Source: CBFGTA01 sp965651595 (lineage in GTDB: Bacteria > Actinomycetota > Actinomycetes > S36-B12 > UBA10799). From it: DNA of 9,567 nt. Numbering within the stretch: the first letter of the stretch is position 1; the number at the start of each line of letters is the position of its first letter. Shown piece after piece: positions 1 to 5,648 of this stretch. The notes beneath the pieces are model-generated. The model searched no databases and was not told the origin of the DNA. It was given only the letters and a program-made list of their open reading frames with translations. The stretch is taken from the NCBI GenBank assembly GCA_965651595.1, contig CBFGTA010000087.1, positions 1 to 9,567 on the forward strand. Direction: 5' to 3'. The translations under genes were made by a program, and so were the position numbers.

Positions 1-2
1 AG

Positions 3-404
3 GCTGCTCGAGCCGCCTACCCGGATGTGGACCTCACCCCGCTGCATCAAGCGGGTGACTGGATCGCTGGGCCCGAAGCTCCGCCGATGCTGCGGTGGAA
101 GATGATCCAGCGCGGATACTGGGTCCACGGGGTGGAATCTTTCGCGGACTACGTGGCGGACCTGTGCAGATTCACAGTCTCTGATGTGGCTGCCGGAATC
201 ACGTGCCCTGCCCTGATCGTGCGTTCGGAATCTGACCCTCTATCAACCAACGCCCAGAAACTATTCGAAGCGGTTTCGTCGGAACGCAAGCAGATTGTTG
301 ATTGCTGGAAGAGCGACGGAACGGTGGGACATTGTGAGGCCGACAATCGGTCGTTGTACTCGCAGCGAGTGTTCGACGTCCTCGACGAATGGGTGCAGAA
401 CTAG
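3..404 (+). CDS. alpha/beta hydrolase, C-terminal part (5' end outside window)
   Basis: The frame is open from the left edge and ends in TAG at 402-404, so 133 residues of the C-terminal half are visible. The GTG at 27 lies inside this open frame and is unlikely to be the true start. The pattern is that of the alpha/beta hydrolase fold: a strand ending in SESDPLS, whose Asp (visible residue 78) fits the catalytic acid, then VGHCE, whose His (residue 110) fits the catalytic histidine, then a terminal helix with SLYSQRVFDVLDEW. The ending resembles large esterase/peptidase-like hydrolases of the prolyl-oligopeptidase or FrsA type. The nucleophile serine and any lid or N-terminal domain are outside the window, so substrate and subclass cannot be given. 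No signal peptide can be judged. The gene converges on the lipoprotein at 504-929, with terminator-like hairpins between them. The fold assignment is firm and the substrate unknown. Confidence 0.8.
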   Translation, partial: AARAAYPDVDLTPLHQAGDWIAGPEAPPMLRWKMIQRGYWVHGVESFADYVADLCRFTVSDVAAGITCPALIVRSESDPLSTNAQKLFEAVSSERKQIVDCWKSDGTVGHCEADNRSLYSQRVFDVLDEWVQN

Positions 405-438
405 CAACGTCATCGGGACCATATCAGCAGAGCCACGG

Positions 439-495
439 CCCGAAGTGCTGGCCTTCCGGGGTTTTCAGGAAGTGCTGGCCTTCCGGGTTTTTCAG
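439..495 (+). terminator. two tandem intrinsic-terminator-like hairpins in a 27-bp duplication
   Basis: The spacer between the convergent hydrolase and lipoprotein genes holds two hairpins, each followed by T residues on the plus strand. The first pairs CCCGAAG (439-445) with CTTC plus GGG (453-460, one bulged C) around the loop TGCTGGC and is followed by GTTTT. The second pairs GGAAG (468-472) with CTTCC (480-484) around the same loop and is followed by GGG and TTTTT (488-492). Orientation suits termination of the hydrolase transcript. The minus strand has no T-run after the stems, so lipoprotein transcripts would not obviously stop here. Confidence 0.6.
442..495. repeat. 27-bp tandem direct repeat, two copies
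   Basis: Positions 442-468 and 469-495 are directly adjacent copies of the same 27-bp unit. Each begins GAAGTGCTGGCC and ends TTTTCAG. They differ at one base only: unit position 20 is G in the first copy and T in the second. The unit contains a complete small hairpin plus T-run, so the duplication doubled a terminator-like element. No third copy is visible elsewhere in the window. Confidence 0.9.
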
Positions 496-503
496 TCGGG
501 GTA

Positions 504-929
504 CTAGTACCCAATATCGAACGTTGCGATGTCGCCGAGGCAAATGTTGTTGCGAGCTTCGGTTCCGTCTGAGCAGGTGGCGTGGATCAGATTCGTGCTC
601 ACCATGCTGGCTTCGGTGAGGTTGGCCCCCGACAGGTCCGCACTCTGCAGGACTGCGTAATCCAAGTTTGCTCCGGCCAGATTGGCGCCGGTTAGATTGG
701 CGTATCGAACGTTCGCCCCCGACAGGTCCGCTCCGGTGAGGTCAGCGCCAGCAAGGTCAGCGTTCTCGAGGTCCATGCCAGCAAGGTCAGCCCCTGCGCA
801 GGACGTATTCGGCTCAATCAAACAGCCGTTCACGTTTGTGCCGGTCACATTGGTGCCAGAGCACGCCACCAGCATCGCCAGCGGAACGCTCGCCACAACA
901 GTTGCGATCAGTGCCCTTTTTGTCCGCAT
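504..929 (-). CDS. pentapeptide-repeat lipoprotein, secreted
   Basis: This encodes a 141-residue exported lipoprotein. The N-terminus is a signal peptide (MRTKR, hydrophobic stretch, then the lipobox LVAC with acylated Cys23). Residues 45-114 form about 14 consecutive pentapeptides of the A(D/N)LxG type with the central Leu (sometimes Val or Met) every five residues (49, 54, 59 and so on to 114). This predicts a right-handed quadrilateral beta helix. Two Cys lie before the helix (36, 44) and two after (119, 130), suggesting disulfide-stabilised caps outside the cytoplasm. I chose the ATG at 929 because it directly precedes the basic signal-peptide end and follows the purine-rich GAGGCGAGGCGAG. 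In-frame ATGs at 944, 947 and 986 are alternatives. It is probably anchored on the outer face of the cytoplasmic membrane. Its function is unknown. Cytoplasmic pentapeptide proteins such as MfpA/Qnr protect gyrase, but the signal peptide argues against that role here. Confidence 0.85.
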   Translation of the reverse strand: MRTKRALIATVVASVPLAMLVACSGTNVTGTNVNGCLIEPNTSCAGADLAGMDLENADLAGADLTGADLSGANVRYANLTGANLAGANLDYAVLQSADLSGANLTEASMVSTNLIHATCSDGTEARNNICLGDIATFDIGY

Positions 930-942
930 CTCGCCTCGCCTC
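930..942 (-). promoter_or_regulatory. purine-rich ribosome binding region of the lipoprotein gene
   Basis: On the minus strand the 13 bases just before the ATG at 929 read GAGGCGAGGCGAG, a doubled GAGGCGA. It overlaps the sequence downstream of the alternative ATGs at 944/947, which have no purine-rich site of their own. This favours the 929 start, although the spacing is short. Confidence 0.45.
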
Positions 943-1003
943 ATCATGGACTGCCAGTGAGCCCGATACTTTGTGTAGGTTAGCAATGACCCTGACCAAT
1001 GTC

Positions 1004-1366
1004 TCAGTGGGACTCGCTTGCTTCCGGAACCGGTGAATCGTCGGGCGCTGCCAGAGTGGCACGCACCCGCCGTGTCACTGCCCGCTCAGCGAAGAAAGAG
1101 GCCAAGGGAATAGTGCCAGCCAACAGGATGCCGACCGTGGCCAAGATCGACCACCGTAGCCGGAAGGTTAGGTCGACAGCAGTGATCAAATAGATGAAGT
1201 AGAGCCACCCGTGACCTGTCCACATCAAGACATACGCCGACGGCTTCTCGGCCACATCCGCATAGTTCAAAAAGGCATAACCAACAATCAGCCACACCGT
1301 CAGAACGATGAGAAAGACACCGGTGATCCAGGCCATGACCCTAAATCGCAGTAGTGCACCGGTCAT
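1004..1366 (-). CDS. DUF3817 family integral membrane protein
   Basis: This 120-residue protein has three hydrophobic segments, at about residues 9-28, 50-66 and 74-92. It contains the block GHGWLYFIYLITAVDL and the following LLAGTIPLASFFAER, which I recognise as the DUF3817 signature of actinobacterial membrane proteins. The C-terminus (about 101-120) is short, acidic and probably cytoplasmic. The biochemical function of the family is not known to me. The start at 1366 is supported by GGAAGGA five bases upstream. A GTG at 1399 would add 11 residues that lack family character. It lies downstream of and co-oriented with the two-helix membrane protein at 1471-1977 (104-nt gap), so the two may be co-transcribed. 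The lipoprotein gene follows on the same strand 74 nt downstream. Confidence 0.85.
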   Translation of the reverse strand: MTGALLRFRVMAWITGVFLIVLTVWLIVGYAFLNYADVAEKPSAYVLMWTGHGWLYFIYLITAVDLTFRLRWSILATVGILLAGTIPLASFFAERAVTRRVRATLAAPDDSPVPEASESH

Positions 1367-1371
1367 TGTCG

Positions 1372-1378
1372 TCCTTCC
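1372..1378 (-). promoter_or_regulatory. ribosome binding site deciding the DUF3817 start
   Basis: The minus strand reads GGAAGGA here, five bases before the ATG at 1366. It is a strong Shine-Dalgarno match and selects this ATG over the in-frame GTG at 1399. Confidence 0.75.
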
Positions 1379-1470
1379 GTCAGTGATTTCTGGGGCCACT
1401 ATCTGAAAAGCGTCGCGAACGGCACGTCAGATCTCGGCCGTGCCTGCATCTCGACCGTATCTACCACGCC

Positions 1471-1977
1471 TCACTCACCACTCGAATCGGAGTGATGGGT
1501 GGCCGGGTCAGCTGGCCTCGCCGGTTGCTGCCCCAGGCGTTGAGTTCGATCCGCGGCCGAGCCGTCCAAAGATATTCGCTCGGAACTCGAGCGAGCAGCG
1601 CCTTCCGCTGCGGGGCCCGCGGGCCCTAACGAGTCTGTATTGGCGGGCGCTTGGTGGGACGTGAGGCGATCCTTGGGCCGACTGCGCCGGGCAGTCACCA
1701 ATGTAGGATCGGATAGCTCAGCTTCTGATTCACGCTGGTCACGGATAAAGCGCCACCAGAACCACACCCCGAATCCGGCGAATACCCACCACTGAAGGGC
1801 ATAAACCAGGTTGCGAGGTTCTAAGGTATCTGGCTGGCCCGGCAGGGGCGTGGTTGACACGGTGAACTGCCAGACGCCGAGAGCAATCATTGCCCCCACC
1901 GCTGTCAAACAGACGGCATGCCACCATAACCACCGAGGGGCGAGGGCGTAACGGAGCACACTGCTACGGTAACCCAC
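1471..1977 (-). CDS. two-helix membrane protein with long disordered C-terminal tail
   Basis: The frame encodes 168 residues. Residues about 14-39 (PRWLWWHAVCL...LGVWQF) and 56-77 (NLVYALQWWVFAGFGVWFWWRF) are Trp-rich membrane helices joined by a short polar loop. The pattern matches a small actinobacterial membrane-protein family in which a WLxxH helix is followed by an (V/L)YxxxWxxFxxFxxxxWW helix; the first helix loosely recalls SURF1, but the rest does not. From about residue 80 to the end the sequence is hydrophilic, rich in Ser, Ala, Arg and Pro, and probably disordered in the cytoplasm. That tail is longer than I would expect for the family. The start is uncertain: the GTG at 1977 has no clear Shine-Dalgarno and the GTG at 1959 is an alternative, which may indicate a leaderless message. 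It is divergent from the cyclic-di-GMP gene. Function unknown. Confidence 0.7.
   Translation of the reverse strand: MGYRSSVLRYALAPRWLWWHAVCLTAVGAMIALGVWQFTVSTTPLPGQPDTLEPRNLVYALQWWVFAGFGVWFWWRFIRDQRESEAELSDPTLVTARRSRPKDRLTSHQAPANTDSLGPAGPAAEGAARSSSERISLDGSAADRTQRLGQQPARPADPATHHSDSSGE
1576..1626. repeat. two inverted repeats inside the tail of the two-helix protein gene
   Basis: TCGCTCG (1576-1582) and CGAGCGA (1588-1594) form a perfect 7-bp stem with a 5-base loop. Nineteen bases later GGGCCCGCGGGCCC (1613-1626) is a perfect 14-base palindrome. Both lie within the codons for the Ser/Ala/Pro-rich tail, and no T-run follows on either strand. Confidence 0.6.
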
Positions 1978-2035
1978 CGGCCACGGCGTCGAGCGACACC
2001 TGCCTGCTCCGCGTCTGCCGCATCATGATCCACCC

Positions 2036-2081
2036 GACGTCTAGTGGCCACCGTCGTGGAACGGGTACTGTAGTGACGTCA
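2036..2081. promoter_or_regulatory. candidate regulatory region: paired GACGTC palindromes around a possible -10
   Basis: The 154-bp divergent spacer has GACGTC at 2036-2041 and again at 2075-2080. The second copy is extended to a perfect TGACGTCA palindrome at 2074-2081. Between them TACTGT (2066-2071) fits the TAnnnT pattern of a plus-strand -10 box, although no good -35 is present at the usual distance. The arrangement could be an operator pair, but short palindromes are common in GC-rich DNA. Confidence 0.3.
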
Positions 2082-2084
2082 ACC

Positions 2085-2102
2085 ACCGAGCGTGAGCTCG
2101 GT
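2085..2102 (+). other. GNRA-tetraloop hairpin in the putative 5' leader of the GGDEF-EAL gene
   Basis: ACCGAGC (2085-2091) and GCTCGGT (2096-2102) form a perfect 7-bp stem closing the loop GTGA, a GNRA tetraloop in RNA. It lies 29 bases before the ATG at 2132 and downstream of the possible -10, so it would sit in the leader if that promoter is real. No T-run follows, so it is not a terminator. Confidence 0.5.
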
Positions 2103-2131
2103 CCACATGAGAATCCAGAAACTAGGCCTTC

Positions 2132-5100
2132 ATGAACCGCGCCCAGCATGTGTGGATCGCGACTGTCGTGGTCGCCGTCGCGGCATGCGTGGTCACCCCC
2201 GCTGGCTCATGGGCCCGGTTTACGGTGTGGTGCGCGGTCAGCTTAGCGACTGTCGTCATCTTGGTGACGGTGACCGTCCGGCGAAACAGCTGGGCGCCTT
2301 CGGCCTGGGGGTTCGCCGCCGCAGGCGTGGCCTCTACTGCGGCGGCAATCGCCTACACCTTGTCTCACCATGCAGCAGGACCTCCGAGCATTCACGCACC
2401 GGACTGGATCGAACTCGCGTTCACCATAGTAACCACGTCGTTCTGGTTGGCTGCCACGTTCACTGTGGCCCGGCCCCGACTACGTCAGCGTCCGGACGCC
2501 ACGACCGTGCTCGATGCTGCGGCAGTGTTCGTGGCCGGGTTGCTGGTCCTGGCGACGTTCTATCTGGTCCCTACGTGGTCCCTCACGTCAAGTGTTCCTC
2601 AGCGAATCACCATCGTGGTGTCCCAGATCCTCCTGTTGGTACTGCTCATCATCTGCGTGCGAATCCTGGTCCGGACGACGAAGATTCGCAGTCGTGCAAG
2701 TCGACTCCTGGCGAGTGGCATTCTCGGTCTCCTTTTCGCCACCGTGCTGACGCTGTACTACTCGCACCCGGCCACGCCCCTGTTGTCTGACGCCGCCGGC
2801 ACTTTCCTCGTCGTCGTCGTGCTCGTATCAATTGCGGTGATTGCCCTCGGCGCACTCGATTCCAGCGCGCCAGCCGTACCTCGGTTCGACCCCGGGGCCA
2901 ACAGTACCGCCCACCCGCATGTCCTGGTGCTGCTCGGTGTGTGCGTGGTATTGCCGCCGGTCGTGTTGCTCGTGACGGCACCACATTCGTTCGCGGGGGA
3001 ACAAGTCTTCATCATCTTGACCGTTGTGATTGCCGCCATTGTCGGCGCCCGGGTCTACCTGATTATTCTCCGCTTCCGGCGAGCGATCGATCGAGAGCGG
3101 GAGCTGCGTCAGATCAACTCGGGATTGATGCTCACGAACAGCGTGGCGGACGTGGACGCTCGCCTGTCCGATTGGGCAGTCACCTTGGTGGGCCAGTTGC
3201 GCTCGGACTGCCACCTGGTGTCGCTGCCGGAACTGACGGACCTGGGAGTGTCCCGCTCGTCGGTGTCAGAGGCAATCTCTGGCGAACGCGGGGTTCGCTA
3301 CGCGACTGTCGTACCGGTGTTGAGGACTGCATCCCGCCAGTACCTGCTGCTCATCACACCGAGTCCGGTTGGCCCCGCCGAGGTCGGTGCGATCGCGGCC
3401 CTGGGCCAGAGCGTGGGGATGACTTTGGAGCGCATTGCCCTCACTAGTCGGATCTTGGAGAGGGCCACCAATGAACGTTTGAACATGCTGCTCCACAACG
3501 CCACCGACGTTATCGTCCTCATCGATTCGACTCACCGGATTCGATTCATCAACGATGCAGTGGGTTCCCTGATCCGCCAGGAGCCCGTCGACATCACGGG
3601 CACCAAGTGGCACACTCTGTTCGCATTCCCCGATGAGGCCGACCGCTTGCTCGCCGAAGCGCGCCGCAACGACGAGGCCCAGGCCGAACTGATCATGGCT
3701 CCCACAGATCCATTGCACCGGTTTGAGTCCCTGTCCTTGACTCAGATTCGACCCCACCCGGACGAGTCAGCTGAATCTGGCACCGAACCGGCCCGAGTGG
3801 AAGTGAGCGTCGTCTGGCTAGAGCACGAGAATCAGTTCGTCGCCACACTCCACGACGTGACCCAGCGGCACGCACTGCTGCGTGAGCTTCAGTATCGGGC
3901 TTACCACGACGAACTCACTGGTCTGCGCAACCGCAGCTGCTTCCGTCGAGAACTCGACGAAGTCATCATGGAATCGCATGAGCGCCAGCAAGCGTTTGCG
4001 GTCATGATGATCGACCTCGACGACTTCAAGGACATCAACGACTCGTTGGGCCACCCGGCAGGGGATGAATACCTACGGACAGTGGCTGATCGCCTATCGC
4101 TGGCCACCCGCGCCGAGGACGTGCCGTATCGGCTCGGTGGGGACGAGTTCGCTGTGATCGTGTTGAACCCGCAATCGCGCCAAGAAGCGCAGGCCTACGC
4201 CGAACAGCTCATTTCGATTCTGGGCGAACCGGCCGACCTGTCCGGAGTGACGATCTCGGCCGGAGCCAGCATCGGGATCGCCTTCAGTGCCGGAGCCGTC
4301 GATCCGACCTCCATCGAACGTGACGCGGACATCGCACTGTACGAAGCCAAGTACGGGGGCAAAGGCCGGGTCGCGATCTTCCACTCGGACATGCATTCTG
4401 CCGCCGTCGACAAACTGACTCTGACCGGCGCCCTGCATGATGCTGTGTCGCAGGGAGAAATGGTCGTGCGCTATCAGCCGATCGTCAATCTCGCCACCGG
4501 CGAGGCCGTGGGCCTCGAAGCTCTCGTGAGGTGGATGCATCCGACGCGCGGAGAAATCGTTCCGGAGTCGTTCGTCCAGCTCGCCGAACAGAGCGGCTTC
4601 ATCATTGACATCGGCGAGCACGTGGCCGACCGCGCCTTGCGTGATCTGCGTGACTTGGAACGCCGCAATCCCGATGCCAGCAAGTTGCGGGTCAATCTCA
4701 ACGTCTCGGTGCGACAACTCGAGCGGGGTGAGATCGCGGCTGCCCTGCGGGCAGGCCTGCGCGCCAGCGGAATTTCTGCCGACCGAATCGTCGTCGAGGT
4801 CACCGAGTCCATCTTCGTCAGCCCCGACTCGCGAGCGGCTGCCCAGATGGCTGAACTGCGCGATCTAGGCATCCGTCTGTACCTCGACGACTTCGGAACT
4901 GGGTGGGCGTCGTTGACCTACCTACGGCGGCTGCCCATCGATGGCATGAAACTCGCTCAAGAGTTCGTTCACGGGTTGCCCAACGACTACGACCGACGAC
5001 TGATCCGCTCGATTCGCCGACTATCGACGGCCCTCGGGATGGAAGACATCATCGCCGAAGGCGTCGAAACCGAAACCCAAAGGACAGACCTACTCACGGC

Positions 5101-5245
5101 CGGCTACCGACTCGGTCAAGGGTTCCTGTTCGCCGGCCCCCTGGAGATCAAAGAGGTTCGCTCGTTTCTCCACCGCAAGGGCGTAACATCCTGGTCGTCG
5201 CTCGCACCTGACGTTCCCGTGCCAACCGGGGATAGATCAAAGTAA
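2132..5245 (+). CDS. membrane-bound cyclic-di-GMP signalling protein (10 TM, GAF-like, PAS, GGDEF, EAL)
   Basis: This 1037-residue protein combines synthesis and breakdown domains for cyclic di-GMP. Ten hydrophobic segments occupy about residues 7-313. A GAF-like region (335-440) and a PAS domain (445-575) follow. The GGDEF domain (about 585-755) has an intact GGDEF at 669-673, YHDELTGLRNR at 591-601, and RAED at 660-663, exactly five residues before GGDEF, which is the RxxD product-inhibition site. The EAL domain (about 765-1015) retains EAL (796-798), Asn857, Glu892, DDFGTG (919-924), Lys940, Glu976 and Gln996, but the K-x-D motif reads KLA, so the Asp is Ala942. The cyclase therefore looks competent and feedback-regulated; phosphodiesterase activity is plausible but uncertain. 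The start is the first ATG after an in-frame TAG, with only a weak AGG ahead. It appears monocistronic, ending 26 nt from a convergent gene. The input signal is unknown. Confidence 0.93.
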   Translation: MNRAQHVWIATVVVAVAACVVTPAGSWARFTVWCAVSLATVVILVTVTVRRNSWAPSAWGFAAAGVASTAAAIAYTLSHHAAGPPSIHAPDWIELAFTIVTTSFWLAATFTVARPRLRQRPDATTVLDAAAVFVAGLLVLATFYLVPTWSLTSSVPQRITIVVSQILLLVLLIICVRILVRTTKIRSRASRLLASGILGLLFATVLTLYYSHPATPLLSDAAGTFLVVVVLVSIAVIALGALDSSAPAVPRFDPGANSTAHPHVLVLLGVCVVLPPVVLLVTAPHSFAGEQVFIILTVVIAAIVGARVYLIILRFRRAIDRERELRQINSGLMLTNSVADVDARLSDWAVTLVGQLRSDCHLVSLPELTDLGVSRSSVSEAISGERGVRYATVVPVLRTASRQYLLLITPSPVGPAEVGAIAALGQSVGMTLERIALTSRILERATNERLNMLLHNATDVIVLIDSTHRIRFINDAVGSLIRQEPVDITGTKWHTLFAFPDEADRLLAEARRNDEAQAELIMAPTDPLHRFESLSLTQIRPHPDESAESGTEPARVEVSVVWLEHENQFVATLHDVTQRHALLRELQYRAYHDELTGLRNRSCFRRELDEVIMESHERQQAFAVMMIDLDDFKDINDSLGHPAGDEYLRTVADRLSLATRAEDVPYRLGGDEFAVIVLNPQSRQEAQAYAEQLISILGEPADLSGVTISAGASIGIAFSAGAVDPTSIERDADIALYEAKYGGKGRVAIFHSDMHSAAVDKLTLTGALHDAVSQGEMVVRYQPIVNLATGEAVGLEALVRWMHPTRGEIVPESFVQLAEQSGFIIDIGEHVADRALRDLRDLERRNPDASKLRVNLNVSVRQLERGEIAAALRAGLRASGISADRIVVEVTESIFVSPDSRAAAQMAELRDLGIRLYLDDFGTGWASLTYLRRLPIDGMKLAQEFVHGLPNDYDRRLIRSIRRLSTALGMEDIIAEGVETETQRTDLLTAGYRLGQGFLFAGPLEIKEVRSFLHRKGVTSWSSLAPDVPVPTGDRSK

Positions 5246-5271
5246 CCGGCCGTCGCTCTTTGGGCGCGCCA

Positions 5272-5565
5272 TCACTCTTTGGGCAGTTCGTGGCGATCTG
5301 AGAAGTCCGGCGAACGTCGCCTGCCGTCGTTCTCGGTTGCGGCCTCGTCGAAGTCGACCTTCTTCAATTGCTTGCGCATCGACAGGTAGATGACGACAGC
5401 CGCAACGATGAACAGGATAAAGAAAGTCAGTCCGAGTGTTCCCGCACTAACTCGCGAGGGGTCGACGATCATCTCCTCGACAGTTGGCTGGGCCGTGATC
5501 GTGGGCGCGGGAGCAATGAGCGGATCTCCTTCGGCCCGCGGCACCAGTTGCGAAACCATCAACAC
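5272..5565 (-). CDS. small single-pass membrane protein, resembling Rv1083 of the mca locus
   Basis: I read 97 residues from a GTG start. Residues about 43-63 (TLGLTFFILFIVAAVVIYL) are one membrane helix. It is preceded by a Pro/Ala/Thr-rich, probably extracytoplasmic segment ending in DPSRVSAG and followed by the basic stretch MRKQLKKVDFDE and a charged tail. This layout resembles the short actinobacterial membrane protein next to mca (Rv1083 in Mycobacterium tuberculosis, from memory), and the DUF4307 neighbour fits that. The start is fixed by AAAGGAG eight bases before the GTG at 5565; in-frame TTG and ATG follow immediately. Upstream extension of the open frame to 5811 would run over the DUF4307 gene and past this ribosome site, so I reject it. 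Function unknown. It ends 26 nt from the convergent cyclic-di-GMP gene. Confidence 0.75.
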   Translation of the reverse strand: MLMVSQLVPRAEGDPLIAPAPTITAQPTVEEMIVDPSRVSAGTLGLTFFILFIVAAVVIYLSMRKQLKKVDFDEAATENDGRRRSPDFSDRHELPKE

Positions 5566-5573
5566 CGGGACTG

Positions 5574-5580
5574 CTCCTTT
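5574..5580 (-). promoter_or_regulatory. ribosome binding site deciding a GTG start
   Basis: The minus strand reads AAAGGAG at these bases, a near-ideal Shine-Dalgarno. It is eight bases before GTG (5565-5563) but 14 before the ATG at 5559, so GTG is the better start for the small membrane protein. Confidence 0.75.
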
Positions 5581-5648
5581 CGTTGGTGACGCGCAGCCAG
5601 ACACGCCCAGGTTCACAGCGTACCTAGCGGTCGTGGACACTAGTCGAC

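Noticed and set aside
442..495. A CRISPR-like repeat
   Set aside because: There are only two directly abutting copies with no spacer between them, and no cas genes are present.
682..960. Plus-strand open frame with repeated Arg-Ser-Ala-Pro opposite the pentapeptide gene
   Set aside because: It is the antisense reading of the pentapeptide repeats, which is why it looks repetitive.
2085..2131. A cyclic-di-GMP (GEMM) riboswitch
   Set aside because: A GNRA loop is present, but the conserved core and second stem of that riboswitch are not visible in this short leader.
2092..2790. A long plus-strand open frame overlapping the start of the cyclic-di-GMP gene
   Set aside because: Its translation is Arg/Gly/His-rich with no recognisable domain, and it lies over the membrane helices of the real gene in another frame; it is a GC-driven shadow.
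4094..4717. A 207-codon minus-strand open frame opposite the GGDEF/EAL region
   Set aside because: The plus strand here encodes catalytic motifs of two domains. The antisense product has no family pattern and no ribosome site was found.
5256..5284. Direct repeat CTCTTTGGGC twice and the palindrome GGCGCGCC between two convergent gene ends
   Set aside because: The 10-base repeats are 19 bases apart and partly coding, and there is no hairpin with a T-run; most likely chance.
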